Shown here: in pieces, positions 1-8,297 of the stretch
Layout of the letters: each line of letters begins with the position of its first letter
Position numbering within the stretch: the first letter of the stretch is position 1
The notes under the pieces: generated by a model
The model's database searches: none
Told to the model about the DNA's origin: nothing
Seen by the model: the letters and a program-made list of their open reading frames with translations, nothing else
Origin: Bacillota bacterium
Lineage (GTDB): Bacteria > Bacillota > Clostridia > Christensenellales > SZUA-584
Assembly: GCA_023436115.1 (NCBI GenBank)
Contig: JAEZKQ010000028.1
Coordinates: 1 to 46,459, forward strand
Direction of reading: 5' to 3'
DNA length: 46,459 nt
Translations under genes and position numbers: made by a program

Positions 1-407
1 ATTCCAAGTGGGCGACGAGCTGGGCACAGGCGAACAAAGACATACCCGCGCTGGGCACGACGCACGCGGATAACTTCTATGGCGGCATACCCTGCACACG
101 ACGCATGACGGACGAGGAGATCAAGGGCGCGTACGAAAAAGAGACGGGCAGCGTGATTATACAGACGTTCAAGGAACGAAAGATCGACCCGCTGCAAGTC
201 AGTGCGGTGATCGTGGCGAACCACGGTCCGTTCTCATGGGGGACGTCGTGCGCCAAGGCAGTGGAGAACGCGGTGGTGATGGAGTACGTGGCTGAGATGG
301 CGTACATATCTCAGCAGATGAACCCCCAAGCGGACATACAGCAGGCTTTGCTGGACAAGCATTTTCTGCGTAAGCACGGCAAGGGCGCGTATTACGGGCA
401 GGGCTGA
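1..407 (+). CDS. araD: L-ribulose-5-phosphate 4-epimerase, C-terminal part (5' truncated by window)
   Basis: The reading frame is open from the first bases, so only the last ~134 codons are present. AraD interconverts L-ribulose 5-phosphate and D-xylulose 5-phosphate in arabinose catabolism. Visible family features are the block reading IPALGTTHADNFYGGIPCTR, with the class II aldolase-type metal-binding His, then ANHGPFSWG, which carries the second conserved His. The C-terminus ending AYYGQG is typical of AraD. A T-tailed hairpin follows immediately, so this is probably the last gene of an ara operon upstream of the window. The family assignment is firm. The start codon is outside the window. 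Confidence 0.93.
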   Translation, partial: SKWATSWAQANKDIPALGTTHADNFYGGIPCTRRMTDEEIKGAYEKETGSVIIQTFKERKIDPLQVSAVIVANHGPFSWGTSCAKAVENAVVMEYVAEMAYISQQMNPQADIQQALLDKHFLRKHGKGAYYGQG

Positions 408-411
408 CTGT

Positions 412-444
412 AAAATAAAGCCTGAATGATTAGGCTTTATTTTT
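412..444 (+). terminator. Rho-independent terminator after araD
   Basis: A perfect 12-bp inverted repeat (AAAATAAAGCCT and its complement) encloses an 8-nt loop and runs into a T-rich end, five bases after the araD stop. Confidence 0.85.
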
Positions 445-528
445 ATGGCATGTGTCATGGACAAAATAATGATTCTGGGTTAACTTAAGATACAGAACAG
501 ACGTAAAAAGAGGAGAGATAAAGGGAAA

Positions 529-1506
529 ATGGTTGAACTGAGATATCATCCGTTTATAAAGGACTGGATTATGATTGCTTCACACAGACAAAGCAGGCCG
601 CAGATGCCAAAGGATTGGTGCCCGTTTTGTCCTGAATCGGGGAATGTACCGAATTACGACGTTTTAAAATACGATAATGATTTTCCCGCGTTATCGGTCA
701 ATCCGCCCGAGCCTGACGAAGTGGCCACCGATTTCTTTCAGACGAGAGAAGCATACGGAAAATGTGAGGTCATACTGTATTCTCCCGACCACCAGATGAC
801 TTTGCCCGAGCTTCCGCTGGAGCATGTTCAAAAGATCGTCGGTTTATGGCAGGAACGTTTCGACGAACTTCGCAAGGACGAAAAGGTTAAATATGTTTTC
901 ATATTTGAAAACAGAGGCAAAGAGGTGGGTGTTACAATGCCGCATCCTCACGGACAAATCTATGCTTATCCTTTTATGCCCAAGAAAATAGCGCTTGAAC
1001 TGGAATCCGCAGAAGAATACTATAATGAAAATAGTTGCTGCATTTATTGTGACTGGCTTAAGGAAGAACAGGAAGCAGATAAACGCGTGATATTTGAGAA
1101 CGATCACTTTGCCGTGATACTGCCTTTTTTTACGGAATACCCTTACGGCATGTATATTATCAGCAAAACACATAAACAGTATATCACCGACTTTAACGAA
1201 GAGGAAAGCCGACAGCTGGCGCAGGCTGTGCGAGATACGGCCGGAACGCTGGATTGTCTGTTCGGCAATACATTTCCTTATATGATGTGTATGCATAACG
1301 CGCCGGTCAACGCGGAAGATACGCAAAAGACATTTCATTTTCATATCGAGTTTTTTCCGCCGATGCGTTCGCAGGACAGGCAGAAGTTTAACGCATCCAG
1401 CGAGACAGGTGCATGGGCACACTGCAATCCGACAGCGCCCGAAGAAAAGGCGCTGGAACTGCGGGCAGCCTATAAAAAACATCTGGAAAGGAACAACGCC
1501 CAATGA
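529..1506 (+). CDS. galT: galactose-1-phosphate uridylyltransferase (325 aa)
   Basis: Transfers UMP between UDP-glucose and galactose 1-phosphate in the Leloir pathway (cytoplasmic). The N-terminal metal-binding CPFCPES motif is near residue 30. The catalytic HPHGQ of the HIT-like fold is at residues 139-143, with the nucleophilic His at 141. A second H-x-H-x-E block (FHFHIEFFP) is near the C-terminus, as in class I GalT. The length fits the family. AGGAGAG lies about 11 bases before the ATG. The gene overlaps galK by 4 bases (ATGA), so the two are translationally coupled. Confidence 0.96.
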   Translation: MVELRYHPFIKDWIMIASHRQSRPQMPKDWCPFCPESGNVPNYDVLKYDNDFPALSVNPPEPDEVATDFFQTREAYGKCEVILYSPDHQMTLPELPLEHVQKIVGLWQERFDELRKDEKVKYVFIFENRGKEVGVTMPHPHGQIYAYPFMPKKIALELESAEEYYNENSCCIYCDWLKEEQEADKRVIFENDHFAVILPFFTEYPYGMYIISKTHKQYITDFNEEESRQLAQAVRDTAGTLDCLFGNTFPYMMCMHNAPVNAEDTQKTFHFHIEFFPPMRSQDRQKFNASSETGAWAHCNPTAPEEKALELRAAYKKHLERNNAQ

Positions 1507-2678
1507 CATACGCTCAATTAATTGATGAGTTCATAGGTATTTACGGCGGTTCAAAAGATAGCATACGGATATTTGAAGCGCCGGGTCGTGTGAATCTGAT
1601 AGGGGAGCATACCGATTACAATGGCGGCTACGTATTTCCGGCAGCGCTTTGCATGTCCAATATTGTGGTGGCGAGGGTCAACAACACCAATAATATCAAT
1701 CTGGCAGCCACGAGTATCGGCGACAGGGTCAGCGGCGATATAAGCAATCTTGAGCAGCATAAGAAACTAAGCTGGGGCAACTATCAGCTTGGTGTGGCTT
1801 ATGTACTGAAAAACGCCGGCTATCGCATTTGCGGGTGCGACATGCTGTATCATGGCACCGTTCCTTTTGGCGCGGGCTTATCGTCGTCCGCATCCATTGA
1901 AGTGGCGACGGCAATAGCGCTCGCAAAGCTGGGCGGACGGGAAACCATCAATCCGGTCGAGATAGCGCTGTTGAGTCAAAAGGCGGAGAACGAATATGTG
2001 GGTATGAACTGCGGCATCATGGATCAGTTTATTTCGGCCGTTGGGAAAGCCGAAAATGCCATATTGCTCAACTGCAACACGTTGGAATATCAATACGTGC
2101 CCGTCAAGCTCGGTCAGTATAAGCTGGTCATCGTGAACACCAATAAACCCAGAAAGCTCGTTGAATCCAAATACAACGAACGGCGTGCGGAATGCACCGC
2201 GGCGCTTCGGGTGATCAATGACAATGGCGGGCATTATAGGTATCTTTGCGATATGACAATGGATGACTTCAAAGTCTATGAAAAGCATCTGACAAATGAG
2301 AATGAACGTAAACGGGCCAGGCATGCCGTCAGTGAAAACGCGCGGACGCTTAAGGCTGTGGATGCGCTTCGTTCCGGCAGAATACAAGAATTCGGCACGC
2401 TATTAAACCAGTCTCATGAGTCGCTGCGTTACGATTATGAGGTAACGGGTGTAGAACTCGATACGCTTTTTGATGAAGCTGTTCGGATAGAAGGCGTGGT
2501 GGGAGCGAGGATGACAGGCGCAGGTTTTGGAGGCTGCTTGATCAGTTTGGTCGAAGAGTGCGCGGTTAATGAATTTGAGCAGAGACTTAAAGTAGCCTAC
2601 ACCCACAGAATCGGGTATGCGCCGTCTTTTTATGTGACCGATATCGGTGACGGCGGACGGGAAATTGTCGACTTTTAG
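1503..2678 (+). CDS. galK: galactokinase (391 aa)
   Basis: Phosphorylates galactose with ATP, the first committed Leloir step. The galactokinase signature GRVNLIGEHTDYNGGY is at about residues 28-43. The GHMP-kinase glycine loop FGAGLSSSASIE lies near residue 120, and the C-terminal motif MTGAGFGGC is present. The length is normal and all three GHMP motifs are intact. It starts inside the galT stop codon and is followed by a strong hairpin. No galE or gal regulator is in the window, so epimerisation must be encoded elsewhere. Confidence 0.96.
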   Translation: MTYAQLIDEFIGIYGGSKDSIRIFEAPGRVNLIGEHTDYNGGYVFPAALCMSNIVVARVNNTNNINLAATSIGDRVSGDISNLEQHKKLSWGNYQLGVAYVLKNAGYRICGCDMLYHGTVPFGAGLSSSASIEVATAIALAKLGGRETINPVEIALLSQKAENEYVGMNCGIMDQFISAVGKAENAILLNCNTLEYQYVPVKLGQYKLVIVNTNKPRKLVESKYNERRAECTAALRVINDNGGHYRYLCDMTMDDFKVYEKHLTNENERKRARHAVSENARTLKAVDALRSGRIQEFGTLLNQSHESLRYDYEVTGVELDTLFDEAVRIEGVVGARMTGAGFGGCLISLVEECAVNEFEQRLKVAYTHRIGYAPSFYVTDIGDGGREIVDF

Positions 2679-2779
2679 TATTTCTTGTTGATAAAATATT
2701 TCATAGTGCATATTTAAATGAGACATCGGAGGGATTCCTCACCTCCAACAGACTGCATCCGCAGCCGTTTCACATTGAA

Positions 2780-2829
2780 AATCCCACTCCTTAATGTCAT
2801 GATTGGCCAGAAAGGAGCGGGATTATTTT
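2780..2829. terminator. shared terminator between galK (+) and apbE (-)
   Basis: A 13-bp stem (AATCCCACTCCTT with AAGGAGCGGGATT, one A/C mismatch) has a 19-nt loop and is flanked by ATTTTTATT on the plus strand and a T run on the minus strand. The position between convergent genes suits termination in both directions. Confidence 0.75.
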
Positions 2830-3914
2830 TATTCGTTTTTTGCGCCGCCCAGATCGCGCAGCATCGGCTTCATGCCCGATGTGAGCACCAGTTCGTTGTC
2901 CGGCATAACCCAAAGCGCTTCCACGCCGTCCAAGTTTTCCGCAAAATCAAGGCTCTGTTCCGGCGGCATTAAAAAGAGTATTGTCGACAATAGATCCGCC
3001 TGCCCGGAGTCCTTGGTAACAACAGTCACAGCTTTATAATAGGTGGCGGGCATGAGTGAAACGGGGTCGATAAGATGATGGTATTGCACACCATTCACCG
3101 TGTAATAGCGCTCATAAACGCCGCTGGACACAACAGACATATTGGTAACATAAGCGACATCCAAAAGGTTTGCTTCGTCTGTGGAGCCTTCAAGCGGACT
3201 GTCTGGGTCTTTGATGCCTACGCCCCAGTTCTTGCGCACGCCATCCTTTGGCGTACCGATGGCACGAATGTTGCCGCCCGCGCTGATGAGCACCGAATCA
3301 TAGCCTTTTTCAATCAGTTTGTTCGCGGCAACTTCGGCAGCATAGCCTTTGGCCACAGCCCCCACATCCAGGCTCATATGGCTGTCTGGAAGGAACACAG
3401 TGGAGGCAGCTTCGTCAATAATGACCTTATCAATATCAGTAAATTGAGCAGCTTCAAAAAGTGTTTCGGTAGGGGGAAGCTTTGCCTCTGACGGATTGTT
3501 TATTCCGGCCTCGCGGTAGTCATGCCAGATGCTTAAAACTGATCCCATGGCGATGTTGACGATGCCGTGAGATTTTTGATACCACTCCTTGGAAAGCTTA
3601 AGCAGATCGATAATAACGGGATCGACCTTGACGGGTGCAATTCCTGCATTGTCGTTTATTGTTTTTATGTTGTTGATGCCTTCGTAGTCGTTGTAGATGT
3701 CAAAAAGTCTGTGCAGCTCCAAAAACGTGTCATAGGTGACATTTAAAATGTCGTCGAACTCCTGATCGGACTGTGCATAAGCCATGACAGTCACCATGGT
3801 GTCAAATGTATCAACGAAGTCGCTGCGGTACTTGAAATACTTAGGCTGCGCGGCGCAGCCAAACAGCGAGATGATTAATATCAGACATAACAACAGGCCA
3901 AAAGTCTTTTTCAT
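2829..3914 (-). CDS. apbE: FAD:protein FMN transferase, ApbE/FmnA lipoprotein (361 aa)
   Basis: Covalently attaches FMN to a Thr of exported flavoproteins, using FAD. The N-terminus is a lipoprotein signal (MKKTFGLLLCLILII then LFGC lipobox), so the enzyme sits on the outer face of the membrane. ApbE features seen: SLDVGAVAKGYAAE, the ISAGGN block, HHLIDP, and the Mg-binding DLLSTILFLMP near the C-terminus. I start at the Met before KKTF because GAGG precedes it by 6 bases. The in-frame extension of 22 codons upstream runs through a terminator hairpin. The gene directly upstream on the same strand encodes the likely substrate, a PplA-like lipoprotein, matching the fmnA-pplA pair of FLEET loci. 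Confidence 0.92.
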   Translation of the reverse strand: MKKTFGLLLCLILIISLFGCAAQPKYFKYRSDFVDTFDTMVTVMAYAQSDQEFDDILNVTYDTFLELHRLFDIYNDYEGINNIKTINDNAGIAPVKVDPVIIDLLKLSKEWYQKSHGIVNIAMGSVLSIWHDYREAGINNPSEAKLPPTETLFEAAQFTDIDKVIIDEAASTVFLPDSHMSLDVGAVAKGYAAEVAANKLIEKGYDSVLISAGGNIRAIGTPKDGVRKNWGVGIKDPDSPLEGSTDEANLLDVAYVTNMSVVSSGVYERYYTVNGVQYHHLIDPVSLMPATYYKAVTVVTKDSGQADLLSTILFLMPPEQSLDFAENLDGVEALWVMPDNELVLTSGMKPMLRDLGGAKNE

Positions 3915-3938
3915 AGGTATCCTCATTGTACAACAGTA

Positions 3939-3973
3939 AAATAATCCTTCCAAGAGGCTTGGAAGGATTATTT
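3939..3973 (-). terminator. hairpin between the PplA-like gene and apbE
   Basis: A perfect 16-bp inverted repeat (AAATAATCCTTCCAAG and its complement) has a 3-nt loop and ends in ATTATTTTAC on the minus strand. It probably attenuates transcription from the abundant lipoprotein gene into apbE. Confidence 0.75.
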
Positions 3974-3997
3974 GCTGCATTGTTTGTTTTAATTCAA

Positions 3998-5143
3998 TTA
4001 TTTGGCGCTCTGAACAGCTTTTTGAACGGCTTCCAGATAAGATTCGATGGATAACGTGACGCTTGATGTAAGGTCCGCATCTTCGGGAACGGCCGGGTGA
4101 GCTTCATCTTTTACAAATGTCTTCACAGCCATGACTTCGTCGATGGTTTTGCCGATCATCCATTTGCCCAGCGCGTCGATCTGCTCAAACCACTCTTTGC
4201 CGATGGACGAAGCTTTTTTCATGCCATAGTCGTTGCCGAGTTCAACCTTTGTGAGCGGGTTGACGGCTGTGTCTGTGATGAGGGTGCCCTTTGCGTCGAA
4301 GTTAACCTTCACCTGACCGTTGTCAATCAGAACGCCCACGATTTTTCCGGCTTCGTCAACAGTGACAGCAGCCATCACGACATCTACCTGTCCTGATGCA
4401 TCCGCGTCCGCTGTCGCGCTGGCGGACTTTGCGATGGAGACCACGCTGCCAAGACCCGTCTTTGCGGTGCCTGTCACTTCAACGTCGAAGCTCTGTGCTT
4501 TTTCGACAGCTTCTTTAACGGCCTCCAGATAACCTTCGACAGAAAGCGTTATGCTGGATGTGAGATCGGCCTCCTCGGGAACGGCCGGATGCGCATCATC
4601 CTTCTGGAACGTCTTCATTGCCATGATTTCGTCAATGGTTTTGCCAGCCATCCAGTCTTCCAGCGCGGCAATCTGCTCATACCACTCTTTGCCGATGCCT
4701 GAAGCCTTTTTCATACCATACGCATCGCCTAATTCAACCTTTGTCTGTACCGAAGCTGACGGATCAGATACGAGCTGGCCTTTGCTGTCAAAATTGATTT
4801 TGACCTGAGCGTTGTCGATTTTCACACTGACGATTTTGCCTTCGCTGTCAACTGTGACTGCAGCCATGATGGCATCCATCTGAGCCAAAGCGTTGACGGG
4901 TGCGCCGTCTTCGTTGACTGATGCGCTTGCGGATTGAGCAATAGAGATGAACTGACCAAGGCCGGTTTTAACAGCGCCTGTCGCGACGGCTCCATCAGTT
5001 TCTGCTGCTGCCGTTTCGGCGGGTTCCGTGGCCGACGTTTCCGGAGCATTCGTAACGTCCTCTTTCTGGGCATTACCGGCACAGCCCGCAAACAGCGAGA
5101 CAACCATTAATGAGACCAGAACAAATAATAAAATCTTTTTCAT
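3998..5143 (-). CDS. PplA-like two-repeat FMN-binding lipoprotein (381 aa)
   Basis: A predicted exported lipoprotein (MKKILLFVLVSLMVVSLFAGC, lipid Cys 21). A low-complexity Ala/Glu/Thr linker (about 25-56) precedes two homologous repeats, about residues 57-216 and 224-381. Each repeat contains KTGLG, a VTVD..GKIV strand, YGMKKAS.IGKEW and a C-terminal DLTSSxTLSxExYLEAV segment. That last segment lines up with the FMNylation motif D-x-x-S-G-A-T of NqrC/RnfG-type domains, putting Thr199 and Thr363 at the modified position, though SGA is changed to SSI or SSV. Listeria PplA is known to carry two FMN groups. Adjacency to apbE and divergence from dmkA-ndh2 support an extracellular electron-carrier role. 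Family by context and motif; modification is inferred. Confidence 0.75.
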   Translation of the reverse strand: MKKILLFVLVSLMVVSLFAGCAGNAQKEDVTNAPETSATEPAETAAAETDGAVATGAVKTGLGQFISIAQSASASVNEDGAPVNALAQMDAIMAAVTVDSEGKIVSVKIDNAQVKINFDSKGQLVSDPSASVQTKVELGDAYGMKKASGIGKEWYEQIAALEDWMAGKTIDEIMAMKTFQKDDAHPAVPEEADLTSSITLSVEGYLEAVKEAVEKAQSFDVEVTGTAKTGLGSVVSIAKSASATADADASGQVDVVMAAVTVDEAGKIVGVLIDNGQVKVNFDAKGTLITDTAVNPLTKVELGNDYGMKKASSIGKEWFEQIDALGKWMIGKTIDEVMAVKTFVKDEAHPAVPEDADLTSSVTLSIESYLEAVQKAVQSAK

Positions 5144-5414
5144 ATTTTAACCTCCCTTAGTTTCGCCAAGTATGATCTAAAAAAATGCTTTTAAAAATCA
5201 TATTGGTTAATGTATAATATAGCTACCCCGTCATTTTGGCTGTAATTGTTATTTCGGGGTTTTTGAGATTTTATCATAAATAAAAGAGAATGCCTACTGT
5301 AATTTTATCTCTTTGGATAAACACGTGTATTACGGGAAATAATTAGAAATAATTGACATTGAGTTTTATTGTGATTTTGTTATAGGAAAAGCGTATGTTA
5401 TAGGGGATGGTATC
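5144..5414. promoter_or_regulatory. divergent control region of the FLEET-like locus
   Basis: This 271-base AT-rich spacer separates the minus-strand lipoprotein gene from the plus-strand dmkA. A TTGACA box at 5353-5358 is the best plus-strand -35, but the -10 is imprecise (TATAG-like bases at 5381-5385). On the minus strand TATATT/TATTAT near 5215-5222 could be a -10. ACCCCG at 5225-5230 and CGGGGT at 5255-5260 form an inverted pair of unknown function. No recognised operator is seen. Confidence 0.35.
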
Positions 5415-6356
5415 ATGTCAAAAAGGCGGTCATTGTTCATAAAAGGATTCTGGCAGGTTGCGGACCCAAAAATATGGATCGCATCAGTCATTCCCATGCT
5501 AACGGGCGCAGCGATTGCTTGGACTTTTGGTGTTAGCAACAAACCGCTGAATGTGATATGGTTTTTGCTTGGGATGATTGGCGTTTTTCTTGTGGAAATT
5601 GCTAAAAACGCACTGAACGAAGTTGTGGATTATTTGTCGGGTGTTGATCCCGATGTTGATGAAGCGCACAGGACACCGTTTTCAGGTGGAAAAAAGTCAA
5701 TTGTGCAAGGGCGGCTCGACTTAACGCAGTGTCTCTACATTGCGATCGGTTGTTTTTTTGCAGCGGCTGTCATTGGCCTTATTATCGCGATTGTCATTGA
5801 ACCCGGGATATTTCTTATTGGGCTGGTCGGTTTTTTATTAGCCGTTTTATACAGTCTTCCGCCGTTTAAGCTTTGTTATAGAGGCTTCGGTGAGATTGCA
5901 GTGGGTATTTCTTTCGGGCCGCTGATTGTGATGGGTATCTACGTTTTGATTGAAGGGCGTTTTGATTTACTTCCTTTTCTGGCATCGCTCCCCATCATGT
6001 TCATGATAACCAATGTGCTCTGGATCAATCAATTTCCTGATTATGAGGTTGACAAGGCGCATGACAAGAAAAATTGGGTTGTACGACTTGGTAAAGAAAA
6101 AGCGGTATGGGGATATGCGCTGCTATACGCGCTAAGCTATTTGGCCGTAATTGGGCTGGCAGCTTATGCCTGGAATCCCATTTGGCTGCTGCCGTTGCTC
6201 ACAATACCTATGGCGGTTAAATCGGTAAAGAATTGCCGCAAGAACTATAACAGCATCGATAAGCTTGTTGCTTCTAACGCCGCAACTGTGCAGATCTACC
6301 AGCTATTCGGTGTGTCTTTTATAGTAAGCACAATATTAGATGGTTTGATTTTTTAA
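5415..6356 (+). CDS. dmkA: UbiA-family prenyltransferase, DmkA/MenA type (313 aa)
   Basis: An integral membrane enzyme that attaches a polyprenyl chain to a naphthoate (dihydroxynaphthoate in the MenA family) to give demethylmenaquinone. Both Asp-rich motifs are visible: NEVVDYLSGVDPDVDEAHRT near residues 77-96 and NQFPDYEVDKAHDKKN near 206-221. Most of the rest is hydrophobic helices. AGGGGATGG precedes the ATG by 4 bases. It is followed after 16 bases by ndh2 and then a polyprenyl synthase, the arrangement of FLEET loci, where this paralogue makes a dedicated quinone for Ndh2. Whether it makes the bulk menaquinone instead cannot be told from the sequence. Confidence 0.85.
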   Translation: MSKRRSLFIKGFWQVADPKIWIASVIPMLTGAAIAWTFGVSNKPLNVIWFLLGMIGVFLVEIAKNALNEVVDYLSGVDPDVDEAHRTPFSGGKKSIVQGRLDLTQCLYIAIGCFFAAAVIGLIIAIVIEPGIFLIGLVGFLLAVLYSLPPFKLCYRGFGEIAVGISFGPLIVMGIYVLIEGRFDLLPFLASLPIMFMITNVLWINQFPDYEVDKAHDKKNWVVRLGKEKAVWGYALLYALSYLAVIGLAAYAWNPIWLLPLLTIPMAVKSVKNCRKNYNSIDKLVASNAATVQIYQLFGVSFIVSTILDGLIF

Positions 6357-6372
6357 TTTTTGGGAGGGAGAA

Positions 6373-8277
6373 ATGTCAAACAAAGTTGTGATCGTGGGTG
6401 CCGGATATGCGGGCATAGAAGCCGCGCTAAAGCTCCACAAAAAAGGGAAAAAAGATAATCTGGATATAACCATTATCGACCGTAACCCCTATCATACACT
6501 GCTCACAGAAATTCATGAAGTGGCCGGTAACAGAGTGGGGGAAGAGGCTGTTAAGATTAACCTTTATGATATATTTAAAAACACGCGTGTCAATGTTGTG
6601 GTAGACAATATTGACAAGTTTGATTTTGAGGCTAAGAAGGTTTCGTCTGAACATCACGAATATCACTATGATTATCTGGTGTTGTCCATAGGTTCCACGC
6701 CGAACTATTACGGCATACCGGGACTTGAGGAGAACGGCTATCCGCTGTGGTCCGTCAACGACGCTATCGTCATTCGGGACCATATTGAACGCTGTTTTTT
6801 TGAGGCGGCTACCGAAGAAGATGCCGAGCGCCGCAAGAGGCTGCTGACGTTTGTCGTAGGCGGCGCGGGCTTCACGGGCGTTGAAATGATCGGCGAGCTT
6901 GCGCAATGGGTCAAGAAGCTGTGCAGAGAGCATCATATTTCACGCGGAGAAGTCCGCCTTATTATCATTGACATGCTCCATTGCATACTCAGCAATCTAT
7001 GCGATAAAAACAGCAAACGTGCCCATGACTATATGGAAAAGCTGGGCATCGAAGTCATACTCAGCACACCTATTAAAGAGGTAACGCCTGATTATATTGA
7101 TACCGGGGACAGAAAGATCGACACCTGCACACTGATATGGGCGGCCGGTATCCGTTCATCTTTAGATACGGAAAAAATGGAGCTGGATAAGGGCCAGGGA
7201 GGACGGCTCCGCGTCGATGAATTCTGCCGTACAAAACACAGCAATGTTTATGCCATCGGCGATGTGGGCGCGCTGGAGAATGATAAAGGCAAGCCGTATC
7301 CAGCTATGGTAGAAACAGCTCTGCAGACAGGCGAGGGCGTGGCAACAAATATTTTAAATGCTTTAAGAGGCAAAGAACCGGAAAAAATAAAGGTCAAACT
7401 GCACGGCGTTATGGTCAGTATCGGTAATTACTTTGCCGTAGCGGACCTGATGGGCGTAAAGCCGGGTCGCTGGATATCCCTGCTCATGAAATACTTTGTC
7501 AACATGCATTATCTTCATGGTATAATGGGTATTAAGGGTATCTGGGATTATTTGCGGGATGAAATTCTTCATAGGCGACAGCATAAACGTTTTCTGCAGC
7601 GCCAATATACCAAGACTGTTCAGGCGTGGTGGCTGGTACCGCTCCGCTTGTTCCTCGGCTGGACCTGGGTGTATGAAGGTATTAAGAAGGTGCAGGAGGG
7701 CTGGCTTAATTCGCCGAAACTGGCAAGCTTTTTAGGATACGCATCGGGTGCGGATGCCGCATCGACGGCCACGGGTGCGGAAGCTGTTGCCGGAGCGACG
7801 CCCGCTGTCGAAGGAGCCGCTTCCGTTGTGGAAAAGCTGCTCAATATCGATCTTGGCTTTTTGGGATTCTTCCTTGAAAGATCCGGAGCAGATGCGCCGC
7901 TGGTATTCCGTGTGAAGTTCTTCCTTGTCGACTGGATCATCAACGGATGGGTGCTTGCTACGCCGGGCTGGGCCATGTTCTTCCAGGTTTTGATTGTGAT
8001 TATGGAGATACTTGTGGGTCTCGCCATATTCTCGGGTACATTGACGTTCTTGTCGTCTATCGCGTCACTTGGTCTTATCGCCATGTTTATCACATCCACA
8101 GGTATGTATGATTCCACTTGGTGGATGCTGTTTGCGGGTATCGCGATTGCCGCCGGCGCAGGCCGTGCGTTTGGTCTTGACCATTGGGTTCTGCCATACC
8201 TGGGGCGGGTTTGGGATGCAACAAAGAAAAACGGCCGTTTGACGCTTACTTTTGGTAAGTTTAGAAAGGCGAAATAA
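6373..8277 (+). CDS. ndh2: type II NADH dehydrogenase with C-terminal membrane domain, Ndh2 (634 aa)
   Basis: Non-proton-pumping NADH:quinone oxidoreductase. The FAD-binding Rossmann motif VVIVGAGYAGIEAA is at the N-terminus and the NADH-binding motif VVGGAGFTGVEMIGE lies near residue 160. The AIGDVGAL block, which contacts FAD, is near 296. Ordinary NDH-2 proteins are ~400 aa. This one adds ~220 residues starting around 415 with several hydrophobic helices (AWWLVPLRLFLGWTWVYEG, then others to the end), a DoxX-like membrane tail as in the FLEET Ndh2 of Listeria. An Ala-rich low-complexity loop (about 456-490) separates two helices. GGGAGGGAG gives a strong ribosome binding site. Confidence 0.92.
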   Translation: MSNKVVIVGAGYAGIEAALKLHKKGKKDNLDITIIDRNPYHTLLTEIHEVAGNRVGEEAVKINLYDIFKNTRVNVVVDNIDKFDFEAKKVSSEHHEYHYDYLVLSIGSTPNYYGIPGLEENGYPLWSVNDAIVIRDHIERCFFEAATEEDAERRKRLLTFVVGGAGFTGVEMIGELAQWVKKLCREHHISRGEVRLIIIDMLHCILSNLCDKNSKRAHDYMEKLGIEVILSTPIKEVTPDYIDTGDRKIDTCTLIWAAGIRSSLDTEKMELDKGQGGRLRVDEFCRTKHSNVYAIGDVGALENDKGKPYPAMVETALQTGEGVATNILNALRGKEPEKIKVKLHGVMVSIGNYFAVADLMGVKPGRWISLLMKYFVNMHYLHGIMGIKGIWDYLRDEILHRRQHKRFLQRQYTKTVQAWWLVPLRLFLGWTWVYEGIKKVQEGWLNSPKLASFLGYASGADAASTATGAEAVAGATPAVEGAASVVEKLLNIDLGFLGFFLERSGADAPLVFRVKFFLVDWIINGWVLATPGWAMFFQVLIVIMEILVGLAIFSGTLTFLSSIASLGLIAMFITSTGMYDSTWWMLFAGIAIAAGAGRAFGLDHWVLPYLGRVWDATKKNGRLTLTFGKFRKAK

Positions 8278-8297
8278 CATCGGGGGTAATCGCAAAA

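Noticed and set aside
844..1509. 221-aa open frame on the minus strand
   Set aside because: It is entirely antisense to galT, which has all its catalytic motifs. The frame shows no family features.
5225..5260. ACCCCG/CGGGGT pair as a terminator or riboswitch
   Set aside because: The stem is only 6 bp around a 24-nt loop, and no known aptamer sequence is present.
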